Assembly: GCA_030247575.1 (NCBI GenBank)
Contig: JAOTRV010000005.1
Coordinates: forward strand, 62,001 to 126,000
From: Sulfuritalea sp.
GTDB lineage: Bacteria > Pseudomonadota > Gammaproteobacteria > Burkholderiales > Rhodocyclaceae
DNA: 64,000 nucleotides
Direction: 5' to 3'
The number at the start of each line of letters is the position of its first letter. Position 1 is the stretch's first letter. This document shows, one piece after another, positions 1 through 7,952 of this stretch. Both the position numbers and the translations under genes were made by a program. The notes under the pieces were generated by a model that did not search any database, was not told the origin of the DNA, and saw only the letters and a program-made list of their open reading frames with translations.

Positions 1-439
1 GCCCGGCCTGCGAAGCCACCGCGGCCGGCTCGTCGGTGGCCACGGCGACGATGGTTTCGACGCCGCTGCCGGCGATCAGCGGCTTGCCGAGCGACGGGCG
101 ATGCACTTCCAGTTTGGGTATCGGCGTGTGCTTGAAGCCCTCGACCAGCACCAGGTCGCAATCGGAAAAGCGCGCGATCTGCTCGTCCAGCGAAGGCTCC
201 GGCGCGCCGCGCAGTTCATGCATCAGCACCCAGCGCTGCTCGGAAATCAGCAGCACCTCGGCGCAGCCTGCCTCGCGCAGGCGGTAGGAATCCTTGCCCG
301 GATGGTCGATGTCGAAACGATGGTGCGCGTGCTTGATCAGCGAAACGCGCAAGCCCGTCGCCGTCAGGCGCGGAATCAGCGCCTCCAGCAGCGTGGTTTT
401 CCCCGAGCCGGAATAGCCGGCAAGGCCGAAGATTTTCAT
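1..439 (-). CDS. mobB: Molybdopterin-guanine dinucleotide biosynthesis protein B, 3' end cut by window edge
   Basis: About 146 codons are visible from the ATG at 437-439; the gene runs off the left edge. The protein begins MKIFGLAGYSGSGKTTLLEA, with a P-loop (GYSGSGKTT, residues 8-16) close to the N terminus. Further on it has the 'IKHAHHRFDIDHPGKDSYRL' stretch and 'DLVLVEGFKHTPIPKLE', both typical of MobB GTPases, which assist attachment of GMP to molybdenum cofactor for nitrate-reductase-type enzymes. Its start overlaps the stop of the upstream gene (ATGA), so the two are probably translationally coupled. A need for MGD cofactor fits a nitrate-respiring host, but that is inference. Confidence 0.9.
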   Translation of the reverse strand, partial: MKIFGLAGYSGSGKTTLLEALIPRLTATGLRVSLIKHAHHRFDIDHPGKDSYRLREAGCAEVLLISEQRWVLMHELRGAPEPSLDEQIARFSDCDLVLVEGFKHTPIPKLEVHRPSLGKPLIAGSGVETIVAVATDEPAAVASQAG

Positions 440-1764
440 GTCGAAGGTACGGTAAGCACCGGCGCGAAGCCGCCGCCGGGTGTGCGGAAATTGGTGGTCT
501 GCCCCTGCCACAAGCGCGCGGCAATCAATTGGACATGCCCTGCATAGACATAGTTGCGCAGATCGAGCTTGAGCTCGACCGGCGTCTCGCCCACCCGCAG
601 CGTGCGCGAAGAGGGCGGCACCAGCGCCTGCGCGATGTAGCTGCCGGCCAGCACTTCGTCGAATACCCGCTTGGTGATCTTGTCGCCGCGATAGGCGGCC
701 TTGGAGCCGTAGCCGGCAGCGGGTTTGAAGAAGAGTTGCTTGCGCCGCGCCCACAAGTCGTCGGCATGCTCCGGCACCACCAGTTCGGTGCGCGGAATCT
801 TGTTCGCCAGCGTGGCGCGGGTTTCGGCGTCGACGCCCCACCCGGCCAGCAGCGCGTCGTCGCACAAGGCCACCAGGTTGCGCTTGTCGGCGTACAGGGC
901 ATGCGCCTGTGGATGCGGCGTGATCAGCGCCGCATCGGTGAGCCACGCCTCGCGCAGGACCGCATTGGCCGGCGCGTCCAGCGCGAAGTCGGTGAGCCGG
1001 TTGTAGACCAGGTCGATGCGTGAATCGCCATGCCACAGTGCACCGTCGCGCAGGGCCAACTCCTGCGGATCGCAGATCACCGCGTCGATGCCGGCGTGCT
1101 CGAACAGGCGCTGAAACAGGACGAACTCGGGATAGAGGTATTGCGTCAGCGGCGCTTCGTCGACGATCGCGATGCGGGCGAGCGTGTCACCCCGTAGGAG
1201 CGAGCTTGCTCGCGATCCCGGCTCATCGCGAGCAAGCTCGCTCCTACGGAAGGCACGCCACTCGGCACGGAACATGTCGAGGAACAGCTGCTCGGGCGTT
1301 TCGGAGCCGAGGTCGCCCGGCAGCAGCGCTTCGACGTCGTCGCAGCAGGCCTTCTGCGCGCGCGCCAGCAGGGCGTTGAGCAGGCCGCCGCCGGCATTGG
1401 TGTTGATCTCGATGAGCTGCGGTCCGGTATTGCCCAGATGAAAGTCGTAACCGAGGAAGACCCCGGGCGCCGCCGACCGGTGCCGCGCGCTCTCTGGCGC
1501 CCAGGCCAGCACATGCGCAGCGTAGGCGGGCAGTGCGACGACGCGCTCGACGGCGGCGACCAGGCGCGCCATGCGCTGCACGTGCTCGGCGCTGACGAAG
1601 GCCACCGAATCCGAAAACAGGTGCGGCCGTCCCGCCATCACCTCGGCGTGAAAACCGGGGCTGACGCGCTCCAGCTCGGCCTCCAGCCCGGCGTGATCGA
1701 GCGAAACGCACTGGCAGCCGGCATTCAGCCGGTCGGCGAGCTCGATGCTGTGTTGGTTACTCAT
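436..1764 (-). CDS. ATP-grasp-like conserved protein carrying an in-frame REP insertion
   Basis: A 442-aa cytoplasmic protein. The C-terminal half has 'LFFKPAAGYGSKAAYRG', 'KLDLRNYVYAG' and 'TTNFRTPGGGFAPVL', reminiscent of the circularly permuted ATP-grasp fold of glutathionylspermidine-synthase-like ligases; the N-terminal half has 'LGYDFHLGNTGPQLIEIN'. The substrate cannot be told from sequence. Around residues 172-192 the peptide RRSELARDEPGSRASSLLRG is encoded by a perfect REP-type inverted repeat, so this segment is probably an insertion absent from relatives. The start overlaps the 3' end of the dinG-like gene by 8 nt and the stop overlaps mobB by 4 nt, suggesting one transcript. The family assignment is moderately sure; function is unknown. 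Confidence 0.7.
   Translation of the reverse strand: MSNQHSIELADRLNAGCQCVSLDHAGLEAELERVSPGFHAEVMAGRPHLFSDSVAFVSAEHVQRMARLVAAVERVVALPAYAAHVLAWAPESARHRSAAPGVFLGYDFHLGNTGPQLIEINTNAGGGLLNALLARAQKACCDDVEALLPGDLGSETPEQLFLDMFRAEWRAFRRSELARDEPGSRASSLLRGDTLARIAIVDEAPLTQYLYPEFVLFQRLFEHAGIDAVICDPQELALRDGALWHGDSRIDLVYNRLTDFALDAPANAVLREAWLTDAALITPHPQAHALYADKRNLVALCDDALLAGWGVDAETRATLANKIPRTELVVPEHADDLWARRKQLFFKPAAGYGSKAAYRGDKITKRVFDEVLAGSYIAQALVPPSSRTLRVGETPVELKLDLRNYVYAGHVQLIAARLWQGQTTNFRTPGGGFAPVLTVPST
1193..1248. repeat. REP-like palindrome inside a coding sequence
   Basis: A perfect 24-bp inverted repeat (1193-1216 and 1225-1248, arms beginning CGTAGGAGCGAGCTTGCTCG) with an 8-bp loop. The motif GTAGGAGCGAGCTTGCTCGC is the type of REP sequence well known from pseudomonads and normally intergenic. 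Here it lies inside the ATP-grasp-like gene and keeps the reading frame open. Confidence 0.9.
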
Positions 1765-3751
1765 GGCTTGATTCTACCGGCAGCGCGCGCAGGAAGAAGT
1801 CTTCGACCTCGGCCGCGTCGCGCGTGCGCCGCATCGGCGGCAGCGAACGCCAGATGGCCTTGCCGTAGGGCTTGCCGGTCAGGCGCGGGTCGCAGATCAT
1901 CAGCACGCCGCGGTCACTCTCGTCGCGGATCAGCCGCCCCGCGCCCTGCTTCATGTTGATCACCGCGCGCGGCAGCTGGTATTCCATGAAGGGGTTGCGC
2001 CCCGCCGCGCGCAGGCGGTCGATGCGCGCCGACAGCACCGGGTCGTCGGGCGGCGCGAAGGGCAGCTTGTCGATCACCACCAGCGACAAGGCCTCGCCGC
2101 GTACGTCGACGCCCTCCCAGAAGCTCTGGCTGGCGACCAGGATCGCGTTGCCGAGAAAGCGGAAGCGCTCCAGCAGTTCCGTGCGCGAGCCCTCGCCCTG
2201 CATCAGCAAGGGTAGATCGAGGCCTTCGGTGGCGAGCATTTCCTGCAGCAGTTCGCGGATGCGACGCATCGCGCGCAGCGAAGTGCACAGCACGAAGGCG
2301 CGCCCGCCGGACGCGCGGATCGCCGGCCAGGCGGCTTCCACCATGGCTTCCTGGTACATCGCACTGTTGGGATCGGGCATGCCCATCGGCGCATAGAGCA
2401 GCGCATTCTTCTCGTAGTCGAAGGGGCTGCCCCACACCGCGGTATCGGCTTCGGCCAGCCCGAGCTCGCCGCAGTAGTGCGAAAAGTTGCTGCCCACGGC
2501 CAGCGTCGCCGAGGTAAAAATCCAGGCGCGCGGATGGCCTTCCATCTGGCGCTGGAAGATCGGCGCGATGTCGAGCGGCGTCAGATTCAGCGACATCGCC
2601 TGCGAATAGACCTCGACCCATTTCACGACGTCCTCGTTTGGCAAACCCGCACCCGAGACTTCGAGATCCGCCGCGCCGCCGCGCCAGCGCCTGAGCGCCG
2701 CCGCCAGCTCCTGCGCGCGGCGCAGGCAGTTGGCCAGGCCCTCGCCGCGCTCGGCCTGGGTGTCGAGGTGGCGGCCGAGCTCCGCGATCGCGTCGGCCAG
2801 GCCCTGCAAGGCGGCTTTGAACTCCGCCTCGCCTTCCAGCTTCGCCGCCGGCAGGCGCAGGTTTTCGCCCTTCACCGCCAGGCGCAGGTCGCGCGCCGCC
2901 TTGTCCAGCGCCTGCGCGGCATCCTGCAGCGGCGCGTAGTCCTTCGCGGCGACGATGCCCTCGTTCTTCGTGTCGCGCGCCAGCTCGATGATCTGCGTGG
3001 TCGATACGCTCTCGCCGAAGAACAGCCCCGCCACCTCGGGCAACTGGTGCGCCTCGTCGAAGATGATCGTGTTGCAGGCCGGCAGCAGTTCGCCCATGCC
3101 CTCGTCCTTGAGCATCACGTCGGCGAAGAACAGGTGGTGATTGACCACCACCACGTCGGCCGCCAGCGCATCCTGCCGCGCCGCCAGCACGAAGCATTGC
3201 TTCGCGTACGGGCATTCCTGGCCGAGGCAGTTCTCGCGCGTCGAGGTCGCCACGCCCCAGGCCGCGGAATCCTCCGGCACGTCGATGCATTCGGCCTTGT
3301 CGCCGGTCTTGGTGCGCTCGGCGAAGCGCGCGATCTTGCGCAGGTGCGCCGCCTCTTCGCGCGAGGCCAGCCGCCCGGCGCTCATCGCGTGCTCCAGGTG
3401 ATAGGGACAGACGTAGTTGGCGCGGCCCTTCAGCAGCGCGATCGAGGCGCCGACCTTGAGCGCGTCGCGCACCGTCGGCAGGTCGCGGTTGAAAAGCTGG
3501 TCCTGCAGAGTCTTGGTGCCGGTGGAAACGATCACCTTTCCGCCCGAAAGCAGCGCCGGCACGAGGTAGGCGAAGGTCTTGCCGGTGCCGGTGCCGGCCT
3601 CCGTCACCAGCGCCTTATTGCCCGCGATGGCCGCGGCAATGCGCTGCGCCATCTCCAACTGCTGCGGCCGTGGGCGAAAGCCTGGCACGGCGGCGGCGAG
3701 CGGCCCCTCGGGGGCGAAGATGCGCTTAATTTCGTGGATGGGATCGGACAT
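1757..3751 (-). CDS. DinG/YoaA-family Fe-S ATP-dependent DNA helicase
   Basis: 664 aa, a normal length for the bacterial XPD-like superfamily 2 helicases DinG/YoaA, which unwind damaged or R-loop-containing DNA 5' to 3'. Visible motifs: Walker A 'EAGTGTGKTF' (about 51-60); a cysteine set in 'NYVCPYHL' and 'ENCLGQECPYAKQC' that would bind the [4Fe-4S] cluster; Walker B/DEAH 'IIFDEAHQLPE'; and the C-terminal helicase motifs 'SFWEGVDVRGEALSLVVIDK' and 'QGAGRLIRDESDRGVL'. YoaA is favoured over DinG by length, but the symbol is left open. It is first of a three-gene overlapping run with the ATP-grasp-like gene and mobB. Confidence 0.92.
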   Translation of the reverse strand: MSDPIHEIKRIFAPEGPLAAAVPGFRPRPQQLEMAQRIAAAIAGNKALVTEAGTGTGKTFAYLVPALLSGGKVIVSTGTKTLQDQLFNRDLPTVRDALKVGASIALLKGRANYVCPYHLEHAMSAGRLASREEAAHLRKIARFAERTKTGDKAECIDVPEDSAAWGVATSTRENCLGQECPYAKQCFVLAARQDALAADVVVVNHHLFFADVMLKDEGMGELLPACNTIIFDEAHQLPEVAGLFFGESVSTTQIIELARDTKNEGIVAAKDYAPLQDAAQALDKAARDLRLAVKGENLRLPAAKLEGEAEFKAALQGLADAIAELGRHLDTQAERGEGLANCLRRAQELAAALRRWRGGAADLEVSGAGLPNEDVVKWVEVYSQAMSLNLTPLDIAPIFQRQMEGHPRAWIFTSATLAVGSNFSHYCGELGLAEADTAVWGSPFDYEKNALLYAPMGMPDPNSAMYQEAMVEAAWPAIRASGGRAFVLCTSLRAMRRIRELLQEMLATEGLDLPLLMQGEGSRTELLERFRFLGNAILVASQSFWEGVDVRGEALSLVVIDKLPFAPPDDPVLSARIDRLRAAGRNPFMEYQLPRAVINMKQGAGRLIRDESDRGVLMICDPRLTGKPYGKAIWRSLPPMRRTRDAAEVEDFFLRALPVESSHE

Positions 3752-3802
3752 GGCGGGCGCGGCATGGTAGCACGCGGCTGTCGGTACTCAGGTCTGGGCA
3801 AG

Positions 3803-3825
3803 AGTCGGCGCTGGCGACACGGCGA
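3803..3825 (+). repeat. 23-bp interspersed repeat, intergenic copy
   Basis: Consensus copy (GTCGGCGCTGGCGACACGGC core followed by GA) in the spacer between the helicase gene and the DUF4160 gene. It is followed by a short 'CTGCTTCGCAAG' segment also found near the copy at 4596. Confidence 0.85.
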
Positions 3826-3881
3826 ATCCTGCTTCGCAAGGCTCTGCTCATGAACCAAACCTTGCGGGTATCATATCGGCC

Positions 3882-4121
3882 ATGAGTCCAACGATTTTTC
3901 GCGAAGGCGGGTTCCGTTTCTACTTCTTTTCGCGGGAAGAATCGAGAATGCACGTGCATGTTCAAGGTCAGAATGGCGAGGCAAAGTTCTGGCTTGAGCC
4001 GGCAATAGAGCTAGCCCAGCATGCCGGGCTTTCCCGACGCGAAATCAGTGAAGCAAGCCGCTTGGTTCAGGAGCATGAAAATGACATCCGTAGCGCTTGG
4101 CGCAAGCACTTCCCCGGTTGA
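3882..4121 (+). CDS. DUF4160 family protein
   Basis: 79 aa. The sequence 'MSPTIFREGGFRFYFFSREE' followed by 'HVHVQGQNGEAKFWLEP' is the DUF4160 signature; these small proteins are usually encoded next to a DUF2442 protein, as here, and the pair is often discussed as toxin-antitoxin-like without biochemical proof. The gene overlaps the next frame by 47 nt, which argues for coupled translation. No membrane segment or catalytic motif is visible. Confidence 0.85.
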   Translation: MSPTIFREGGFRFYFFSREESRMHVHVQGQNGEAKFWLEPAIELAQHAGLSRREISEASRLVQEHENDIRSAWRKHFPG

Positions 4122-4356
4122 GGTAACCAATATTTCGCAGAACGGCTTCTGGCTATTGCTGGCCGATGAAGAACTGTTTCTGCCGTTCTCCGAATTTCCG
4201 TGGTTTCGGGATGTCGCCGTCGGCAAAATACTGCACGTCGAACTCCCCTCGTCCAACCACCTCTACTGGCCCGATCTCGACGTCGACCTGGCAGTTGAAT
4301 CGATTCGCAATCCCGAACGGTTTCCGCTTGTCAGCCAGGTAAGCGTTGAGGATTGA
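4075..4356 (+). CDS. DUF2442 family protein
   Basis: 93 aa from the ATG at 4075 ('MKMTSVALGAS'); an ATG at 4021 in the same frame would add 18 residues lying entirely within the upstream gene and is less likely. Features typical of DUF2442 are 'GFWLLLADEELFLPFSEFPW' and 'LHVELPSSNHLYWPDLDVDL' near the C terminus. It partners DUF4160. No DNA-binding domain is fused to it, unlike some relatives that have an HTH. Confidence 0.85.
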   Translation: MKMTSVALGASTSPVEVTNISQNGFWLLLADEELFLPFSEFPWFRDVAVGKILHVELPSSNHLYWPDLDVDLAVESIRNPERFPLVSQVSVED

Positions 4357-4502
4357 CTGTCCAGCGAGTCAGTGCGCGCGAAACAATGCGATGCTGACTC
4401 AGGTCACTGAAGGATAATCCCTCCACCCTCGCAGACGGGTAGCTATGGGAGAGAGAGGGCGCAACGGTGATTGTAGCTATCCGGGGTGAGAGAGGGAGCT
4501 AC

Positions 4503-4557
4503 AACCTCACAATCGAGGGACATGCCAGAGGCACGTATGTCCCTCGATTGTGAGGTT
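4503..4557. other. Perfect 21-bp inverted repeat (long hairpin) in a 260-bp intergenic region
   Basis: The arms AACCTCACAATCGAGGGACA(T) at 4503-4523 and 4537-4557 are perfectly complementary around a 13-nt loop. The stretch 4357-4616 otherwise has no gene; it contains purine-rich GAGAGAGGG repeats and a copy of the 23-bp interspersed repeat. The hairpin lies between two convergent genes and could be a bidirectional terminator without a U-tract or a small mobile palindrome. Confidence 0.8.
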
Positions 4558-4595
4558 CTTGCTTCGCAAGGTCTTTAGCGAAGAACCCCTGCAAG

Positions 4596-4617
4596 AGTCG
4601 ACGCTGGCGCCACGGCT
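4596..4617 (+). repeat. 23-bp interspersed repeat, copy abutting a stop codon
   Basis: Variant AGTCGACGCTGGCGCCACGG. Its last base is the last base of the stop codon of the MBL-fold gene on the minus strand. Confidence 0.75.
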
Positions 4618-5525
4618 CACGCCAGTTCGTAGCAGTCGCCCGCCTGCCGCACCAGACGCTGCGCGACGAGTTCGTCGAGGTGCATGCGGATCGAGTTGAA
4701 TTCGGCGCTCTCCACGTAGGGCAGGCTGAAGCCCTGCGGATAGAGCAGGCGGCGCGCCACCAGTTGATCCAGGGTCTGCGGGCCTTCCCGGAGGTAGCCG
4801 ATCAGCCTGTCGGTACGCTCGTCGATCTTGGCGGCGAAGCGGGCGAGGTCGGCGAGGAACTGCGCGCGGTCGGTGATCGCGCCGCGGTGGTGGGAGGTTA
4901 TCCATATCTCGGCATCGAGCTCGGCGACGTCGACCAGGCTCTTTCTGAAGGCGGCGAGGCTCGACGTGGCGTCGCCGTAGTAGGGGCCGAAGCCGGTCAG
5001 GTCGATGTCGCCGATGAAGGCGACGCCTTCGCTTTCCACCACAAGCGCGCAGTGGCCCGAAGTGTGGCCGGGCAGGTGGCGGGCGCGGATGCGCACCCCG
5101 CCGCCCGGCTCCCAGAGTTGATCGTGGGCGTAGCCCGTGGCGTCGGGCCGGGGGTGGTAATGAAAGTCGCGGTCGATCATGAGCTTGATCTCGGCCAGCA
5201 CGTCGTCCGCATAGCCGTAGTGATCGCACAGGCCGGGCCACGACTGCACCGCGCGCAAGTCGGCCTCATGCGCCTGCACGCGGGCCCGCGGCACGCGGTG
5301 CAGCCCGGCCATGTGGTCTTCGTGGGCGTGGCCGAGGATGACCAGATCCACGTCGTCGAAATCGGGGCCGATGCGGTTCGATACCAGCGGCGTGTCGAAG
5401 GCCACGCGCATGTCCTTGCCGCGGACGACGATCTGGTTGCCGTCGGGATATTTGCCTGATTTCTCGCCGAGATAGACCGAAACCGAACCGAAACGCAGTG
5501 GACTCTCCAACGCCAATTCCTCCAT
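4617..5525 (-). CDS. MBL-fold metallo-hydrolase with C-terminal winged helix
   Basis: 302 aa from ATG 5525 (MEELALESPLRF); longer in-frame starts at 5636 or 5690 would extend into the promoter or coding region of the divergent TAXI gene. Metal ligands are seen in 'LGHAHEDHMAGLH' (HxHxDH), 'HLPGHTSGHCALV' and 'FIGDIDLTGFGPYYGD'. A C-terminal region 'GPQTLDQLVARRLLYPQGFS' resembles the winged helix found in LACTB2-like hydrolases. Substrate unknown. The spacer to the divergent gene (5526-5662) presumably holds both promoters; no clear Shine-Dalgarno is seen before 5525, so the start is uncertain. Confidence 0.8.
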   Translation of the reverse strand: MEELALESPLRFGSVSVYLGEKSGKYPDGNQIVVRGKDMRVAFDTPLVSNRIGPDFDDVDLVILGHAHEDHMAGLHRVPRARVQAHEADLRAVQSWPGLCDHYGYADDVLAEIKLMIDRDFHYHPRPDATGYAHDQLWEPGGGVRIRARHLPGHTSGHCALVVESEGVAFIGDIDLTGFGPYYGDATSSLAAFRKSLVDVAELDAEIWITSHHRGAITDRAQFLADLARFAAKIDERTDRLIGYLREGPQTLDQLVARRLLYPQGFSLPYVESAEFNSIRMHLDELVAQRLVRQAGDCYELA

Positions 5526-5662
5526 CGATTGCACAAAAGGATAGCCGATTATCCGTGCCGTCGAGCGGATGGGGCCAGCGGCGCGACCGGTCGTCAATCC
5601 GTCCTTGGCCGGGCCGACGGTAGAATGTCTTTTCATCCTCTCCCGAAGCCGCGCGCCTGCCG

Positions 5663-7036
5663 ATGACCTCTCCGAAAATCCTGCTGGCAAGGGCCTGGTC
5701 CCGCCTCGTTGCCGCCTTCGGGCGCGGCATGGTGATCTCGGTCGGCTCGATCGTGGCGGTGAGCCTCGTGGTGAGCGCCGCCGCCTTTTTCTTTCTCAAC
5801 ACCGCGGCGCCGCGCACGCTGACGATGACCAGCGGCCCGGCCGGCAGCACCTTTTATCGCACGGCCGAGAAATACCAGAAGATCCTCGCCCGCGAAGGCG
5901 TGACGCTGAAGATTCTGCCTTCCGACGGCTCGCCGGAGAATCTGCGACGGCTGGCGGACCCGAAGGCCAAGGTCGATATCGGTTTCGTGCTCGGCGGCGC
6001 CGCCGGCGACAAGAGCTTAGACCAGCTGATGTCGCTCGGCAGCGTCTCCTACCAGCCGCTGATGGTCTTCTACCGCGGCGAGAAGCGCGAGCTGCTGTCG
6101 CAGTTCAAGGGCAAGCGCCTGAACGTCGGTCCCGCCGGCAGCGGCCCGCACGACCTGGCGCTGGCGCTGCTCAAGGCCAACGGCATCGTCCCCGGCGAGG
6201 GCACGGTGCTCGACGAAACCGACTTCGAGGATCCGGGCAGGGAACTGCTCGCGGGACGCGTCGATGCCGTATTCCTGATGGGCGATTCCACGGCCGGCAG
6301 CGTGATGCGCAAGCTGTTGCGCGAGGGCGGCGTGCGTTTGTTCAGCTTCGTGCAGACCGATGCCTATGTCCGCCGCGTCAAGGTGCTCAACAAGCTGCTG
6401 CTGCCCCGCGGCGGCCTCGATCTCGGCGCCGACCTGCCGCCCGAGGACGTGCACCTGGTCGGCCCGACCGTGCAACTGATCGCCCGCGATTCGCTGCACC
6501 CGGCGCTGTCGGACCTGCTGCTGGAAGCGGCGCGCGAAATCCACGGCCCGGCGAGCATGTTTCGCAAAGCCGGTGAATTTCCGGTGGCGCGGGAAGGCGA
6601 ATTCCGCATCAGTCCCGATGCGGCGCGCTACTACACGTCGGGCAAGAGCTTCCTCTACCGCAGCTTCCCCTTCTGGCTGGCGAGCCTGATCGCGCGCGTA
6701 CTGGCCTTCCTGGTGCCGGTGGTGCTGCTGCTCCTGCCGGCGCTGAAGTTCGCGCCCATGATCTACCGCTGGCGCATCGAATCGCGCATCTATCGCTGGT
6801 ACCAGGTGCTGCTGGAACTGGAACGCGAGGCCTTCAAGCCGGAGGTGGACGACGCGCGGCGCGAGGAGTTGCGGCGCCAGCTCGACCGCATCGAGGCCTC
6901 GGTCAATCGCATCGTCATTCCGGCCTCGTTCGGCGACCTGTTCTACGGCCTGCGCGGCCACATCGACTTCGTGCGCCAGCGCCTGCGGTCGCATGCCGCC
7001 GCGGCAGCGGAACCCGGCGCCGGGGCGGCGGAGTAG
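5663..7036 (+). CDS. TAXI-family TRAP transporter solute-binding protein, membrane-anchored
   Basis: 457 aa. An N-terminal transmembrane segment (about 23-45) is followed by a periplasmic TAXI-type binding domain ('LTMTSGPAGSTFYRTAEKYQ', 'GKRLNVGPAGSGPHDLALAL'). Unusually for a TRAP receptor there is a second hydrophobic segment near residues 335-360 ('LASLIARVLAFLVPVVLLLL') and a basic C-terminal coiled region, so the protein is anchored at both ends. No DctM/Q-like permease is adjacent. Orphan membrane-bound TAXI proteins of this architecture are common in betaproteobacteria; the ligand is unknown. Confidence 0.88.
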   Translation: MTSPKILLARAWSRLVAAFGRGMVISVGSIVAVSLVVSAAAFFFLNTAAPRTLTMTSGPAGSTFYRTAEKYQKILAREGVTLKILPSDGSPENLRRLADPKAKVDIGFVLGGAAGDKSLDQLMSLGSVSYQPLMVFYRGEKRELLSQFKGKRLNVGPAGSGPHDLALALLKANGIVPGEGTVLDETDFEDPGRELLAGRVDAVFLMGDSTAGSVMRKLLREGGVRLFSFVQTDAYVRRVKVLNKLLLPRGGLDLGADLPPEDVHLVGPTVQLIARDSLHPALSDLLLEAAREIHGPASMFRKAGEFPVAREGEFRISPDAARYYTSGKSFLYRSFPFWLASLIARVLAFLVPVVLLLLPALKFAPMIYRWRIESRIYRWYQVLLELEREAFKPEVDDARREELRRQLDRIEASVNRIVIPASFGDLFYGLRGHIDFVRQRLRSHAAAAAEPGAGAAE

Positions 7037-7053
7037 ACGCCGGCGAGACGGCG
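7032..7053 (+). repeat. Possible degenerate copy of the 23-bp repeat
   Basis: AGTAGACGCCGGCGAGACGG matches the family consensus with three or four differences and straddles the TAG stop of the TAXI gene. Listed as uncertain. Confidence 0.4.
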
Positions 7054-7106
7054 TCGACGGCCCTGCGCTGTCGGCCGCGGCGTCGAGGGGGACACCGGAG
7101 TTTGGT

Positions 7107-7901
7107 CTAGGGCAGCTCCTCGACCTTGAGCAGGAGTCGGCGCTGGCGGGACGCCGATTGCGCGCCGACGCTGGCGATGCCGGCCGAGCTGCCGCTCCGG
7201 TCGCCGCTGGCACCGCCGAGTTCCAGCCACTCGTCGAGCCGGCCGCTGACCGTGGTCAGCAGGCGCTGCATATTCACCGAGCCCGGCAAGGGCCCCGGCG
7301 CATCGTCGCGCGGGCTGATTTCCAGCGTCACGCGATCGCCGGCGAGACGCGGCACGGCGATGAAGCCGGTGCCGAGCTCGCGCTGCACGAAGCTTTCCGA
7401 GACCACGACGCCGGCAGGCGTCATGACCACCTGACGGAAAGGCAGCATCAGCGATTCGCCGACCAGGATCGCGGCGCGCCCGCCGTCGATGGTCTGCACC
7501 TGCTGGCTGGTGTCGCGCCGGCTGCGGCTGTCGGACTGGTAGAGGTGCCTGCGGCCGCTGAGCGCCGTCCCGCCGGCGCCGACTTCGACGCGCACCGACA
7601 CGCCGGCGCCGCGATCCGAACCGCTGTCCGTGCCTTCCTGCCGCACGCTGATCATCAGCCGGCGCACGGGGGTGTCGAGCGATGCGACGAGCGCCCTGAT
7701 CTCGGCCTGGTTGCGGGCGGACGCGCGCAAGAAGAGCTTGCCGTCCGCCCCGCCGAGCGTGCCGCCGGGTTCGACGAAGGGCATCAGCTGCGGCAGGAGC
7801 TGCCCGGCGCTGCGGTGGCGCAGATCGATGATCTCCAGCCCCTGGGCCCAGGCCACGGAACTGAGCATAAGCAAAGCACAAAAGAGTCTACTCATAAGCA
7901 T
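7107..7901 (-). CDS. Secretin/NolW N-domain-like periplasmic protein
   Basis: 264 aa with a Sec signal peptide (LFCALLMLSSVAWA|QG). The mature N terminus 'LEIIDLRHRSAGQLLPQLMP' and 'LRASARNQAEIRALVASLDT' match the ring-building N domains of secretins of type II/III secretion and type IV pili. The membrane-inserting secretin C-domain is absent, so this is a stand-alone N-domain protein, a class often seen as an orphan in betaproteobacteria. It is divergent from metY with only 51 bp between. The 3' end contains a copy of the 23-bp repeat. Confidence 0.8.
   Translation of the reverse strand: MLMSRLFCALLMLSSVAWAQGLEIIDLRHRSAGQLLPQLMPFVEPGGTLGGADGKLFLRASARNQAEIRALVASLDTPVRRLMISVRQEGTDSGSDRGAGVSVRVEVGAGGTALSGRRHLYQSDSRSRRDTSQQVQTIDGGRAAILVGESLMLPFRQVVMTPAGVVVSESFVQRELGTGFIAVPRLAGDRVTLEISPRDDAPGPLPGSVNMQRLLTTVSGRLDEWLELGGASGDRSGSSAGIASVGAQSASRQRRLLLKVEELP
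7135..7157 (+). repeat. 23-bp interspersed repeat, copy within coding sequence
   Basis: AGTCGGCGCTGGCGGGACGC variant, antisense to the secretin-like gene, encoding part of its C-terminal 'SASRQRRLL'. Confidence 0.75.
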
Positions 7902-7952
7902 GCTCTATGAACCTATACTTGCAGCTTCTTACTGCCCCGAGAAAGTCCGCAA

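Noticed and set aside
3882-4356. DUF4160/DUF2442 as an established toxin-antitoxin system
   Set aside because: The gene pair is recurrent, but I know of no demonstrated toxicity; reported only as domain families.
7902-7952. SAM or other riboswitch upstream of metY
   Set aside because: The 51-bp spacer is too short for known SAM riboswitches and shows no such structure.
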